From NCBI RefSeq assembly GCF_009617995.1, contig NZ_CP044129.1, positions 2,852,001 through 2,916,000 on the forward strand: a stretch of DNA of 64,000 nucleotides, in the 5' to 3' direction. This document shows, in pieces, positions 17,653-25,985 of this stretch; position 1 is the first letter of the stretch; every line of letters begins with the position of its first letter. A model generated the notes under the pieces. It searched no databases. It had not been told where the DNA came from and saw only the letters and a program-made list of their open reading frames with translations. This stretch comes from Halomicrobium sp. LC1Hm (lineage in GTDB: Archaea; Halobacteriota; Halobacteria; Halobacteriales; Haloarculaceae). A program made the translations under genes and the position numbers.

Positions 17653-18246
17653 TCACGGACTCGTATCGCTGTTCTCTGTCACTTCGAAGTCCGCAGTGAG
17701 TGTTTCGAGGCGCTCGGCCTTCTCTGAGAGCGTCATGATCTGTTCGGTCACAGATGTGATCGAGGCAGTCTGTTCCTCCGCTGCGGCGGCGGGTTCGCCA
17801 GTCTCTTCCGCGGTTTCGGTACCGATCTCGCTGACATCGTCGACCATCGCGACGATCTCGGAGGTGACCGTTGCCTGCTGATCGGTCGCTTCGTTGATGG
17901 CGTGGATACCGTCGTTGGCCCCCTCAACGTGGTCAACGACATCCTCGAAGATCTCTTTGGTCTCTTCGACACTCGACGCACCGTCGAGCATCCGCTCGCG
18001 TGCCTCGCGCATGTCGGCCGCCAGCTCGCCCGTCGACGCCTGTACCCCGCGGATGATCCCCTCGATCTCTTCAGTCTGTGCTGACGTCTCCTCGGCGACG
18101 ACTGCGAAGCCGTCGTCGGCGTCGCCCCCACCGTTGGCGTGTGCGGCCTCGATGATCCGTCTCGTAGACTCCGCCAAACACCGTGACACGAGCTCGGAGG
18201 CCTCGCTCTCCGGTGCGCGTTTCGAATTCACAGAGGTCGAGTTCAC
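17653..18246 (-). pseudogene. Decayed methyl-accepting transducer remnant
   Basis: The frame encodes a 197-residue tail of a transducer. The hairpin region is recognisable (IEAAHANGGGDADDGFAVVAEE) but begins in mid-domain: the half that should read towards DQTN-LALN is missing and replaced by unrelated sequence, and the segment after VAEE has lost several residues. The second coiled-coil arm (ITSVTEQIMTLSEKAERL) is intact. There is no membrane or sensor part. I read it as a deletion derivative of a longer transducer gene, possibly still translated. Confidence 0.7.
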
Positions 18247-18324
18247 CGACGATCAGTGATAGTAGTCTGTGGGAGCGCTGTCTCCGTCACAGTCACCGAC
18301 AACCGCCGCCACAGACGCCTGTCA

Positions 18325-18696
18325 TCACGACTTCGCCCACTCGACTGCTTCGGTCCGGTCCTCAGTCGTCAGCGTCTCCAGCCCGCCGGTATCGATCTTC
18401 CCGCGCAGTGAGATCACCTTGATGCCGTCTGCGACGACCCCCCAGCGCTTGACGCCGGCCGCTTCCGCGTCGGTCGCCGATCGCTCCCAGACATCGAACA
18501 CGTCTGGCGAGAACGGATCGTCCAATTTGACGACGGTCACGACGCTGTGAATGTCGTCGCGGTCGAGTAAGCGTTCGTACGTCTCGTATGCCTCCCTTCC
18601 GAATGTTTCGAGCTCCATACCCGGGAGGAATTCCCAGATCATGACGCCGTCGTCAACTTCGACTGTCCATCCGTCTCCGGAGTCGTGCGTGCCCAT
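18325..18696 (-). CDS. Conserved haloarchaeal protein, STAS-like
   Basis: The 123-residue protein has alternating strands and helices (VMIWEFLPGMELETFGREAYETYERLL, then VVTVVKLDD, RWGVVADGIKVISL) reminiscent of SpoIIAA/STAS-like single domains. No catalytic residues stand out. The ATG at 18696 is preferred over 18723 because the conserved-looking part begins soon after it. It follows the transducer remnant on the same strand. The STAS assignment is inference. Confidence 0.55.
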   Translation of the reverse strand: MGTHDSGDGWTVEVDDGVMIWEFLPGMELETFGREAYETYERLLDRDDIHSVVTVVKLDDPFSPDVFDVWERSATDAEAAGVKRWGVVADGIKVISLRGKIDTGGLETLTTEDRTEAVEWAKS

Positions 18697-18913
18697 AGTC
18701 GTCTCTTCTGTCGCTCGTGGCATAACTACTTCTCACTTTACTGAAATGAGGTAAGTCGACGGTAACTCCAGTACTACGCCGGTCGAACATGTATCGTGAT
18801 CCTGTGTGTCTGCCGATTGGGTGCCTCAGGCTGGAACGCGTCGTTACGATGTCGATACCGGCTTACGCTCGTTTCACTGGACCTATTTGATCGGGCAAAC
18901 GGTGTCCATAGCC

Positions 18914-19444
18914 ATGGACGACTGGGAACGTGCACTCGAACGCGACCGCAAACAGAAGGATATGTTCTTCGCAGAGCATCCGAACTCCCCACTGACGGAC
19001 GCGGAAACGACTGAGTTCGACGGGCTCAGTTACTACGATCCCGATCCGTCGTACCGGTTCGTTCTCTCACTCGACCGTGCAGACGACCCCGAGACGGTCC
19101 GGGTGCCGACGACCGAGGGTGGCACGCAGCTGTACGAACGGTGTGGCAGGTTCGTTTTCAGTATCGACGGGACGGAGTGTCACCTCTGGGCGTACCGGAA
19201 CGACGACGACGAGCGGCTGTGGGTCCCGTTCCGGGACGCGACGAACGGCGAGACGACCTACGAGGGCGGTCGATACATCGATCTCACAGCGGACGACAGG
19301 CGTGACGGCGACTGGATCGTCGATTTCAACGCCGCGTACACGCCGTTCTGTGCACACACCGATTCCTACGAGTGTCCGATCGTCCCCGAGACGAACACGC
19401 TCGACGTGGCGATCGAAGCAGGCGAGCGCTACGAGCGCGCGTAG
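18914..19444 (+). CDS. DUF1684 domain-containing protein
   Basis: The 176-residue protein matches DUF1684 by its order of motifs: a helical start (WERALERDRKQKDMFF), GLSYYDPDPSYRF, a middle GTECHLWAYR strand, then the signature FRDATNGETTYEGGRYIDL and DFNAAYTPFCAH. The family is thought to be structural or ligand-binding and no reaction is established. The ATG at 18914 is chosen because the upstream frame is not conserved. Confidence 0.85.
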   Translation: MDDWERALERDRKQKDMFFAEHPNSPLTDAETTEFDGLSYYDPDPSYRFVLSLDRADDPETVRVPTTEGGTQLYERCGRFVFSIDGTECHLWAYRNDDDERLWVPFRDATNGETTYEGGRYIDLTADDRRDGDWIVDFNAAYTPFCAHTDSYECPIVPETNTLDVAIEAGERYERA

Positions 19445-19474
19445 CGGTCGGCAACGGTCTCCCTGTGCTGAGGG

Positions 19475-20425
19475 CTAGACGAGCAGTTCCAGCCCTAGCA
19501 CGATCGTCCCGACGATGCCAAAGACAACGCCCAGTCCGGTCTCCATCAGTTCGCTCGGGAGATACTTGCCGACGCGCGTTCCAATGGTGCCGCCGACGAG
19601 GACGCCCGGGATCGACCAGGCTACGACGTACCAGACGGGCGTGGCAGTCAGCGCGTGGACGACTGCGCCCGCGACCGCCGTCACACCGAGGACGAACACG
19701 CTCGTCGCGACGGCGACCCGCGGCGGGATCCTGCAGCGGACGATCAGCTGTGTCGTAACGATCTCCGGGAGCCCGGCGCTGATCAGGCCCGTAATGAACC
19801 CCCCAATCGTCGACAGCGCCACGCCGGGTGCACGCCAGCAGGTGTCGTAGGTGAACGTCTCTCCGTCGGCGCTTTCGATCGTTGTGCTTCCCCGACCGCT
19901 GTTCTTCTTTTTGAGGTACTCACCTTCGCATTCGCCCGGCTCACAGTTTTCCGGAGCCTCGTAATAGACGAGAAAGCCCCCGAGCAGGAGGAGTCCAGCA
20001 CCGAAGATTATCTTGAGAATCGTCGGGTCGACGTAGTGGGCGGCGAACGCGCCGACGACGATCGCCGGCACCGACCCCGCCAGCAAGTACTTCGCCGTCT
20101 GGAAGTCGACGACGCGCTGTTTGACGTACGAGCGAAGCCCGTTACCCATGCCGAACACCTCCGTCAGCAGACCCGCCCCGATCGCCTGTGAGGGCGTCAA
20201 CCCCACGACGAGCATGAAGAAGGGACTGAAAAACAGCGCCCCGGAGACGCCCGACGACAGCGCGACCGTCGCGAACACGATCGAGGTGGGGAACACCCAC
20301 CAGTGAGCGAGGAACTGGTCGACGGGAAACCCAGTCGGCGGGAGCTGTCCAGAAATAACTGCCATCGCGCCCGCTCCCGCGACACCGAGAGCGACGAACC
20401 GGTTCCCGGAGACTGGCACCTCCAT
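19475..20425 (-). CDS. TauE/SafE family membrane exporter
   Basis: The 316-residue protein has eight or so helices in two halves, with repeated signature loops (SPFFMLVVGLTPSQAIGAGL and GFITGLISAGLPEIVTTQL). A hydrophilic insert near residues 155-200 carries three cysteines (ENCEPGEC and DTCW). TauE/SafE proteins move sulfite, sulfoacetate or related anions. It follows the AhpD-like gene by three bases on the same strand, so the two form an operon. Confidence 0.88.
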   Translation of the reverse strand: MEVPVSGNRFVALGVAGAGAMAVISGQLPPTGFPVDQFLAHWWVFPTSIVFATVALSSGVSGALFFSPFFMLVVGLTPSQAIGAGLLTEVFGMGNGLRSYVKQRVVDFQTAKYLLAGSVPAIVVGAFAAHYVDPTILKIIFGAGLLLLGGFLVYYEAPENCEPGECEGEYLKKKNSGRGSTTIESADGETFTYDTCWRAPGVALSTIGGFITGLISAGLPEIVTTQLIVRCRIPPRVAVATSVFVLGVTAVAGAVVHALTATPVWYVVAWSIPGVLVGGTIGTRVGKYLPSELMETGLGVVFGIVGTIVLGLELLV

Positions 20426-20428
20426 GTT

Positions 20429-20986
20429 CTACCCGAACAGTTCCGTGATTGTCTCGTCGTCGGGCGTCCAACCGACGAACTCGCCGCCTTCGAAGGGGAG
20501 TTCCACCGACGCGACGTAGTTACACAATCCGACGTAGAAGTCGACGATCAGCCCGACGGCGACGATCTCGGCCGGCGAGTAGGCGGTCTCCAGCGCCGCG
20601 TGGATCTGGTCGGTCACGTCGCCAGTCGCGACCGCCTCGGCGTACTGCAACAGGACAAACTCCGCGTCGTCGAAGACGGAGAAGTCGTCGCCGCCGATCG
20701 CGCGCATCTCATCGGTGGTGACGCCCTTCTCGCGGGCGATGTCGACGTGCTGGTGCCACTCGTAGCGTGCGCCCCTGGCCCTGGCGACGGTGAGGATCAC
20801 CAGCTCCTTCGTCCGCGGGGTCAGCTGATCGTACAGCGTGTTCAGGTACTCAAGGGTGGCCTCAAGCAGCTCCGGGTTGTGCGCCCACACGCGGAAGATG
20901 TGTCTATCGCCCAGATACTCGTCTGTGAACAGGTACTGGTACTCGTCGGGGATCTCGTCCCTGTCGAGGAGTGCGAGTCGGGTCAC
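20429..20986 (-). CDS. Carboxymuconolactone decarboxylase-like protein
   Basis: This all-helical protein of 185 residues (from GTG 20986; an ATG at 21010 is possible) has the CMD/AhpD core, with LTPRTKELVILTVARARGARYEWHQH followed by a long helix. The CxxC pair of true AhpD is absent and only the histidine remains, so it resembles the non-peroxidase group. The GTG start fits the usual N-terminus VTRLALLDRDEIP. It shares an operon with the TauE/SafE gene. Confidence 0.8.
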   Translation of the reverse strand: MTRLALLDRDEIPDEYQYLFTDEYLGDRHIFRVWAHNPELLEATLEYLNTLYDQLTPRTKELVILTVARARGARYEWHQHVDIAREKGVTTDEMRAIGGDDFSVFDDAEFVLLQYAEAVATGDVTDQIHAALETAYSPAEIVAVGLIVDFYVGLCNYVASVELPFEGGEFVGWTPDDETITELFG

Positions 20987-21071
20987 ACACGAAGCGACGC
21001 CGCTCCACACAATAACGGTAGCTCACGCGAGCGTAACGGGGTGAGAGATCGGTACGCTCACACCGGTCCGA

Positions 21072-21563
21072 TCAGGTCGTCTTGAGATCGTCGATCGCGG
21101 CCTTGATCGCGTCCCACTCGGGCTGATCGGTGGGATCGTCCGCGCTCCAGCTGTACCGGACCGTACCGGTCTCGTCGACGACGAACACGGCGCGTCTGGC
21201 GACGTTCTTGTGGCCCCGGAACTCGTCGTACGCGACGCCATAGGCCGCGGCAACGCTGCCGTCGCTGTCCGAGAGTAGCGGGTACTCCAGCCCCTCCTGG
21301 CTGGCGAACTCCCGGTGGCTGAACGCGCCGTCTGCGGAGATGCCGAAGACGCCGATCTCCCGATCGAGGTCGAACCACGCCAGGTCGTGGAGGTCACAGA
21401 CGTTCTCCCGACACGCGGGGTTGAAATCGAACACGTAGAAGTTCAGCAAGACCGGTGACGACGCGAGTGTGTCGCCGAGTTCGAACGTCTCGATCTCCGT
21501 CGATCGGTCGAGGTGGACCCCCGGGAGCGTGAACTCCGGGGCGCTGTCGCCGGGCTCTAGCAT
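21072..21563 (-). CDS. Redoxin/peroxiredoxin-like protein
   Basis: This 163-residue thioredoxin-fold protein has the classic start PGDSAPEFTLPG and a peroxiredoxin active-site region (LNFYVFDFNPACRENVCDL). The cysteine in NPAC sits where the peroxidatic cysteine is expected, and the next one, six residues on, could resolve it. RRAVFVVDETGTVRY supplies the later core strand. It is separate from, but on the same strand as, the AhpD-like gene. Confidence 0.82.
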   Translation of the reverse strand: MLEPGDSAPEFTLPGVHLDRSTEIETFELGDTLASSPVLLNFYVFDFNPACRENVCDLHDLAWFDLDREIGVFGISADGAFSHREFASQEGLEYPLLSDSDGSVAAAYGVAYDEFRGHKNVARRAVFVVDETGTVRYSWSADDPTDQPEWDAIKAAIDDLKTT

Positions 21564-21754
21564 CGGTCTGTATCGGCCGTAGACCTACATCAATCTCCCG
21601 TAACCAGCAGGTAACAGGCCGCCAGACGTGTGCCGCTCGGGGATGTTGTCCGCCGAACGACCCCAGTTCGGAAAGTACAAACCGGTCGCCCGAGAGTCAT
21701 GCCGACCAATTACTGGAGAATCTCGTTCATGTGCGACGGCCGCTCACAGGCGGG

Positions 21755-22186
21755 CTACAGCGGGACGTACGTCACCGTCGCTCCGAGAACGAGCCCGTAC
21801 ACGAGGTGGAACAGCGCGAACAGCCCGACCATCTTGGGCTCGGGTTCCATCGCGAGGACGACGCGCATCCAGAAGACGGCACCGACGACGGTCAGTCCGA
21901 GCCCGTAGATGACGGCCCACAGCAGGCTCGTCCCGAGCGCACCGGCACCGACACCGAGGCTCAACGCCGTCACACCGACGGCGAACACGGCACCGGCACC
22001 GACGCCGTACATCATGTGCAATGCCATACCCTGCATCATGTACGACTCCGGCCCCTCGTCGCCGACGTACTTCGCCCACAGTGCCGCCGTCGGTGGGGGT
22101 GAGTCGTCACCGAGCGCCATCATGAACATCGTCATGACGATCGTTGCAACCAATCCGCCGATCAAACCGCTGAGTACACTTACCAT
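21755..22186 (-). CDS. DUF6789-like membrane protein
   Basis: The 143-residue protein has four predicted helices, glycine/alanine-rich, starting with a helix right after the ATG (GLIGGLVATIVMTMFMMAL). The pattern of short loops and a methionine-rich second helix resembles the small DUF6789 group of haloarchaeal membrane proteins. No transport motif is visible. It is the last host gene before the insertion sequence and the provirus. Confidence 0.65.
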   Translation of the reverse strand: MVSVLSGLIGGLVATIVMTMFMMALGDDSPPPTAALWAKYVGDEGPESYMMQGMALHMMYGVGAGAVFAVGVTALSLGVGAGALGTSLLWAVIYGLGLTVVGAVFWMRVVLAMEPEPKMVGLFALFHLVYGLVLGATVTYVPL

Positions 22187-22296
22187 GATTCGATTCTGGC
22201 ACTTGTCGGTGCCAGATGCAACCTCCAGTAGCCGTTACTCTCTTTTATCCGATAAGTAGGTTGTAACGACCATTTTACTCGGTTTCGTCACAGTTA

Positions 22297-23093
22297 GGCA
22301 CTGTCTAGTTGAGGGATTGAGGAATGAGGAGGCCGTAGCGAGAAGTGCTCATGCAACTCGCAGACCTCCTCAGAGAAATGTTAAATGAGGACAGCCAAGA
22401 CGTTTGGGAGAACGAGCGCACCCCGACACCCGTCCGGCGGTTTGGGGTACGTCTCCACACGGCGGGGCTGTCGATCGGGGAGACGGTCGCCATCTTAGAG
22501 TTGTTGGGTGTCGATCGTTCTCACGGCGCGGTCTGGAATTGGGTACATACACTGTCTGAGGCACAGAGCGATCCGCCGACGTTCACGAGAGCAAACTCTC
22601 GTGCAGCCCATCAGATCGCAAGCGATCTGAGGACGACGGAGCCGTCGCGGGTCGCGGTCGACGAGAAACAGATTGAGGTTGACGGTGAGAAAAAGTGGCT
22701 CTACGCCGCGATCGACACCAACTCAAAATTATTGCTCGAAATCGACGTGTTCAGCCGCCGCGGGACCGACCCCACGGCGGCGTTCCTGCATCGCCTCACC
22801 GAGAAACACGATCTCGCCGATACAGAGTTTCTCGTCGATGCTAGTGGCTATTTGACTGCCCTCGCACGTCACGAACTGAGCGGTCGGCTCGACTATCGAA
22901 CACGGAACCACATCGAAAAATGGTTCCAGACCGTCACCATGCGAATCGACCGCTTCCATGCGTACTGGCGGGGCAGTCAATCCAGCGTCAGACGGTGGTT
23001 ACAACGCTTCAGACATCACTACAACCACGAACGACCCAACCAAGCGCTCGACGGACGAACACCGGCTCAGGAGGTCCAGAACTAGACAGTGCC
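22297..23093. mobile_element. IS6-family insertion sequence
   Basis: The 797-bp element is bounded by perfect 14-bp inverted repeats, GGCACTGTCTAGTT at 22297-22310 and its reverse complement at 23080-23093, and holds a single transposase gene. The ends match the GGCACTG type common to haloarchaeal IS6 elements. The eight bases outside the two ends differ, so no target duplication is visible. It sits about 125 bases outside the left attachment site of the provirus. Confidence 0.9.
22345..23085 (+). CDS. IS6 family transposase
   Basis: The 246-residue DDE transposase looks intact. The catalytic core is seen as VAVDEKQIEVDG (first aspartate), FLVDASGY (second aspartate) and RNHIEKWFQT (glutamate), followed by the arginine/histidine-rich tail RHHYNHERPNQALDGRTPA typical of the family. 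Translation begins at GTG 22345 or ATG 22351. It fills nearly all of the insertion sequence. Confidence 0.9.
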   Translation: MLMQLADLLREMLNEDSQDVWENERTPTPVRRFGVRLHTAGLSIGETVAILELLGVDRSHGAVWNWVHTLSEAQSDPPTFTRANSRAAHQIASDLRTTEPSRVAVDEKQIEVDGEKKWLYAAIDTNSKLLLEIDVFSRRGTDPTAAFLHRLTEKHDLADTEFLVDASGYLTALARHELSGRLDYRTRNHIEKWFQTVTMRIDRFHAYWRGSQSSVRRWLQRFRHHYNHERPNQALDGRTPAQEVQN

Positions 23094-23218
23094 CCTACAT
23101 GCGATGGTTGAACCCCAGATCGAGACAACAACAAAAATTGGCTGATTTTGGCAAATTTGGTCTTACAAGGTCTGAAATAGGCCATTCCGTCGGCCACGAA
23201 CCCTGCAAACTGTGGATG

Positions 23219-23230
23219 GGGCCCTGGCGG
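23219..23230 (+). repeat. Left attachment site of the provirus
   Basis: This is the 12-bp copy GGGCCCTGGCGG of the tRNA 3' end, in the same orientation as the copy in the tRNA gene. Beyond it the sequence keeps traces of the tRNA (TGAAC, then TCAATCG) with gaps, so the viral copy may once have been longer. Host sequence lies to its left. Confidence 0.75.
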
Positions 23231-23279
23231 GTGAACACCTCAATCGTACCGCTGTATGGTAGTTTTCGATTCATCGAAA

Positions 23280-24317
23280 TCAGGAATCTGGAAGGTAATC
23301 GCGGCGCTGTTCGGCCTTCTCACGCTCGCCACGGCGGTCGTAGTGCTTGTCGAGAATCTGGCCGCTGGCGTTCAGTCGGTCAGAGACGACCTGTTTCGGC
23401 ACGTCGTTGCGACGGTAGGCAGTCACCCGACCACTCCGAACGTCGTGGGGAGACCGCGCCGACGGGCACGTACTCTTCTTGTGTGGCTCGGTTGCCTCGC
23501 AGCTCTCGATGTCGCGGTTGTGCGGACACCCTTCGTTTCGCCAGCAGGGGCGCGTGATCCGGTAGAGCGTGTTCCGAAGTGTCGAGATCGCGGCGCGACC
23601 CTTCGTGGTCGTGATCAGTGGCCGTCGCCCGTACTCGTCGGTCACGACATCGCGCTGACCTTCGACGTAATCACTGACGATCCGCGCGACTCGCTGACTG
23701 ATCGAGTTCCAGCGCTCGCCCTTGGTGTCATTCTTGAGCGGCGTGCCCTTCTCCGGTCGATGAACGAACTGGAGACCGGGCGTATCACCTTCGAGTTCGC
23801 AGTCGTCCAGGTCGAGCGCGCGCAGCCCACCGACGCGACAACCGGTGTGCCAGAGCAGGAGCATGACGACGTGCTGCCGGCTCGCGTAGTAGTACTGATT
23901 CAGGTAGTCGAGGATGCCCGTCGCTCGCTCGGGTTCGAGCGTCGAGTCGGAAACCCCGCTCCCGCCGCTCAGTGTCGGGAGGGGAACCTTCGTCCGAAGG
24001 TCCTGGGGGACCGCATCGACTTCGGCGGCGAACCGCAGGAACGTCCGCAACGTCGCGAGCTGCCCACGGAGGGTGATCTGCTCGACTGGCTCGCGGTCCT
24101 CACCCTGGCCCTCCCGTCGCCAGATCCGATACTCGTACAGGTCGCGACCGGAGATCTCGTTGAGGTTCTCGATCTCTTCCTCCTTGCACCACTGCAGGAA
24201 CGCTTCGAGACGGTACTTGTGTCCCGTCAGCGTCGCTTCGGTGTACTCGTCTTGCTTGCTGTTCAGGTACATCTCGACGCCGCGCTCGGGAGACAGTGCT
24301 TCGAGATCGGCGCTCAC
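23280..24317 (-). CDS. int: SNJ2-type tyrosine recombinase (integrase)
   Basis: The 345-residue integrase has an N-terminal SAM-like core-binding domain (residues 10-100) and a catalytic domain with Arg161 (HTGCRVGGL), the H-x-x-R pair at 291-294 (SPHDVRSGR) and nucleophile Tyr326 (LDKHY). A cysteine-rich insert precedes the histidine (CPHNRDIESC, STC). It starts at a GTG at 24317 that overlaps the TGA of the preceding small gene. In SNJ2 a related integrase is produced with two small accessory proteins that help excision. Confidence 0.92.
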   Translation of the reverse strand: MSADLEALSPERGVEMYLNSKQDEYTEATLTGHKYRLEAFLQWCKEEEIENLNEISGRDLYEYRIWRREGQGEDREPVEQITLRGQLATLRTFLRFAAEVDAVPQDLRTKVPLPTLSGGSGVSDSTLEPERATGILDYLNQYYYASRQHVVMLLLWHTGCRVGGLRALDLDDCELEGDTPGLQFVHRPEKGTPLKNDTKGERWNSISQRVARIVSDYVEGQRDVVTDEYGRRPLITTTKGRAAISTLRNTLYRITRPCWRNEGCPHNRDIESCEATEPHKKSTCPSARSPHDVRSGRVTAYRRNDVPKQVVSDRLNASGQILDKHYDRRGEREKAEQRRDYLPDS

Positions 24318-24574
24318 GTCTGGTCACCCCCGTCGAGATCGCGGTCGTACGGACCGACCGGCGTCACCAGCCGCACGCTCTCGCGCTCGCGAAGGTCGCC
24401 GGTCTTCCGGTCGTGCAGCTCGTGGAACTCGCCGTCGACGCCCTGAGCGCGCGCACAGGAGGCACACCAGAAGTGGTGGTTGGTGGGCTCCCAGGAGCGA
24501 TGGCCGCGGGGACAGACGAATCGCCATCGGTCGGTCCGGCTCTCGATTCGAACCGTCTTCTTCTGCTCCGACAT
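24314..24574 (-). CDS. Small zinc-ribbon protein in integrase operon
   Basis: The 86-residue protein has CPRGHRSWEPTNHHFWCASC, a CxxxH plus CxxC arrangement that should hold one zinc. The start at 24574 is supported by the regular sequence after it; the frame upstream is intergenic. Its stop overlaps the integrase start by four bases (GTGA), so the two are translated together. By position it could play the part of the small accessory protein of the SNJ2 integrase operon, but homology is not established. Confidence 0.75.
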   Translation of the reverse strand: MSEQKKTVRIESRTDRWRFVCPRGHRSWEPTNHHFWCASCARAQGVDGEFHELHDRKTGDLRERESVRLVTPVGPYDRDLDGGDQT

Positions 24575-24982
24575 ACTCGTCTGGGACCGACGAAGGGCAC
24601 TGTAAAAGGCGCGAGTCTTATCCGCGCGGTGAAAGTGAAAGTGATTGGTTCGCCGCCCCGTCCCGCCGAAATAGCGATTTCGGCCGGTGAAAGTAAAACG
24701 GGGAAGCGCACGGTCGATCGTGCCACCTGCATTAAGGCGGTAGGCTCGTCTCGTGGTCATGTGTTCGCTCGCGAGAGCAACACCCCGGCCGACGGACATG
24801 GGCGTCGGCCACCGACTCTTTCTCTCGGACCTGCTCGCCGAGGGCCGGGTGTGTCGCTCTTGTCTACCTCACTTTTGTGCTATCTATTTCAACTTTGTGC
24901 TGTATATGTCAGAAGTGACTTTGGTGGCAGCCCCAGTGCATCGGACCGTTGCAACTATCCCGAACGCGAGAGACTCGCGGGT
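24575..24982. promoter_or_regulatory. Divergent control region of the provirus
   Basis: This 408-base gap separates the integrase operon from the winged-helix gene and holds no convincing gene. It contains a perfect palindrome at 24665-24684 (arms GCCGAAAT), direct GTGAAAGT repeats on both sides of it near 24630 and 24686, and a near-direct repeat of about 19 bases at 24871-24889 and 24892-24910 built on TTTGTGCT. These are good operator candidates for the regulator starting at 24983. Confidence 0.6.
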
Positions 24983-25279
24983 ATGCGTCCGCGAGTGGCA
25001 GGAATGAACGAGGTTGACGACTCCATCTTGGAGTTTTTCGCTTCTCAGGACGAGAGTCTCGTCCTCTCACCGGCGTTGGTCTGGTACAATCTTCATGACC
25101 AGCTCGAACTCATCGACAAGAGTCACGAAACGGTAGCCCGCCGGATGCGGAAGCTATCGAAGCGTGGTCTGTTAGAGAAGGTCAACGACGGGAAAGGCTA
25201 CTACGCGCTCACCCAGAAGGGGCGTGATTACCTTGAGGGGGATCTTGAAGCAGACGATCTTCGACTATCAGATGAATAA
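24983..25279 (+). CDS. PhiH1-repressor-like winged-helix protein
   Basis: The 98-residue protein begins MRPRVAGMNEVDDSILEFF, the layout of haloarchaeal phiH1-repressor-type regulators (a basic start, then W/GM, then DxxILE). A winged helix follows (HETVARRMRKLSKRGLLEKV, then GKGYYALTQKGRDYLEG). It diverges from the integrase operon and is the best candidate for the lysogeny regulator. The ATG at 25004 is a possible shorter start. Confidence 0.82.
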   Translation: MRPRVAGMNEVDDSILEFFASQDESLVLSPALVWYNLHDQLELIDKSHETVARRMRKLSKRGLLEKVNDGKGYYALTQKGRDYLEGDLEADDLRLSDE

Positions 25280-25283
25280 AGGA

Positions 25284-25730
25284 CTATAGTGAAGTCGAAG
25301 CTCTCCAGATGCGAGGGTTCTCTACTTCCATTCCTCGCGCCTGATTCTCCAGCTCTATAGCTTGTGATATATTTCCATCAAGTCGGGCCTGTGCCGCTCT
25401 CTGGAGCAAATCAGACTTCTCTCTGGCTCTGGTCGCATCCTGCTCTGGTTTTCCAGTCATGTTTTCAGTAGCACGGTCGAAACGTGATTTTGCAGTCTGA
25501 AAGTCATCAACTGCAAGTTGTAGTTGTTCGTTCCGCGCTTGCTGGCTCCCCTCGCTCGCTGCGAGTCGACCCTGTATTGCGTGGTCCTGTCCCTTTTCGT
25601 AAGCGAAGTAAGCATCTCGATACGCTCTGGCGGCATTCTCCGCATCTTCCGTCCCCAGAAGGCTGCTACAACCAGCTAATCCAGCCACGACAGCAACACT
25701 TCCCGATTGAAGGAATCTTCTCCTTTGCAT
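25284..25730 (-). CDS. Tat lipoprotein with helical repeat
   Basis: The 148-residue protein has a twin-arginine signal (MQRRRFLQSG) and a lipobox ending in LAGC. The mature part is all helix, rich in alanine and glutamine, resembling one or two TPR-like hairpins. It lies in the AT-richer part of the provirus, convergent with the regulator gene. A surface lipoprotein made by a provirus could block superinfection, but nothing in the sequence proves that. Confidence 0.72.
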   Translation of the reverse strand: MQRRRFLQSGSVAVVAGLAGCSSLLGTEDAENAARAYRDAYFAYEKGQDHAIQGRLAASEGSQQARNEQLQLAVDDFQTAKSRFDRATENMTGKPEQDATRAREKSDLLQRAAQARLDGNISQAIELENQARGMEVENPRIWRASTSL

Positions 25731-25838
25731 AGTATCTACTGACTGGGAGTTGGTTTAAATTTTCATCGACGATCTTCACTTTCACACCCAGTCTTGGGTT
25801 GGCAAACATTGTTACACCACCCTTCTCTCGTCCCGACT

Positions 25839-25985
25839 ATGCCGCTCTTCCCGAATGAAGCGAATGCAGTCGCTGCATAGCTCTCTGATGAAGGCTTCAA
25901 GTACAAGGATTTGCTCGCGAGAGTCCATGCTCTTGAGGAATTAGGATTAAAGTCACTTCAACCAGAAGGTAAGATCAATGACTGA
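25839..25985 (+). pseudogene. Short ORF interrupted by an amber codon
   Basis: From the ATG at 25839 the frame runs 13 codons to a TAG at 25878-25880, then continues open for 34 codons to a TGA at 25983-25985. The second part reads like a real helical protein (FKYKDLLARVHALEELG). The frame end overlaps the start of the next gene (ATGACTGA), as in a translationally coupled pair. Either a nonsense mutation has broken a small partner gene or the true start lies after the TAG. Confidence 0.5.

Noticed and set aside
21628-21912. Plus-strand frames near 21.6-21.9 kb
   Set aside because: They are antisense to the end of a good membrane-protein gene and rich in arginine and threonine without domain character.
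22289-23101. Target-site duplication around the IS6 element
   Set aside because: The eight bases on either side are CACAGTTA and CCTACATG, which do not match.
25878-25880. Pyrrolysine insertion at the in-frame TAG
   Set aside because: No pylT or pylS gene is visible and haloarchaea with this genome style generally lack the system; a mutation or later start is simpler.
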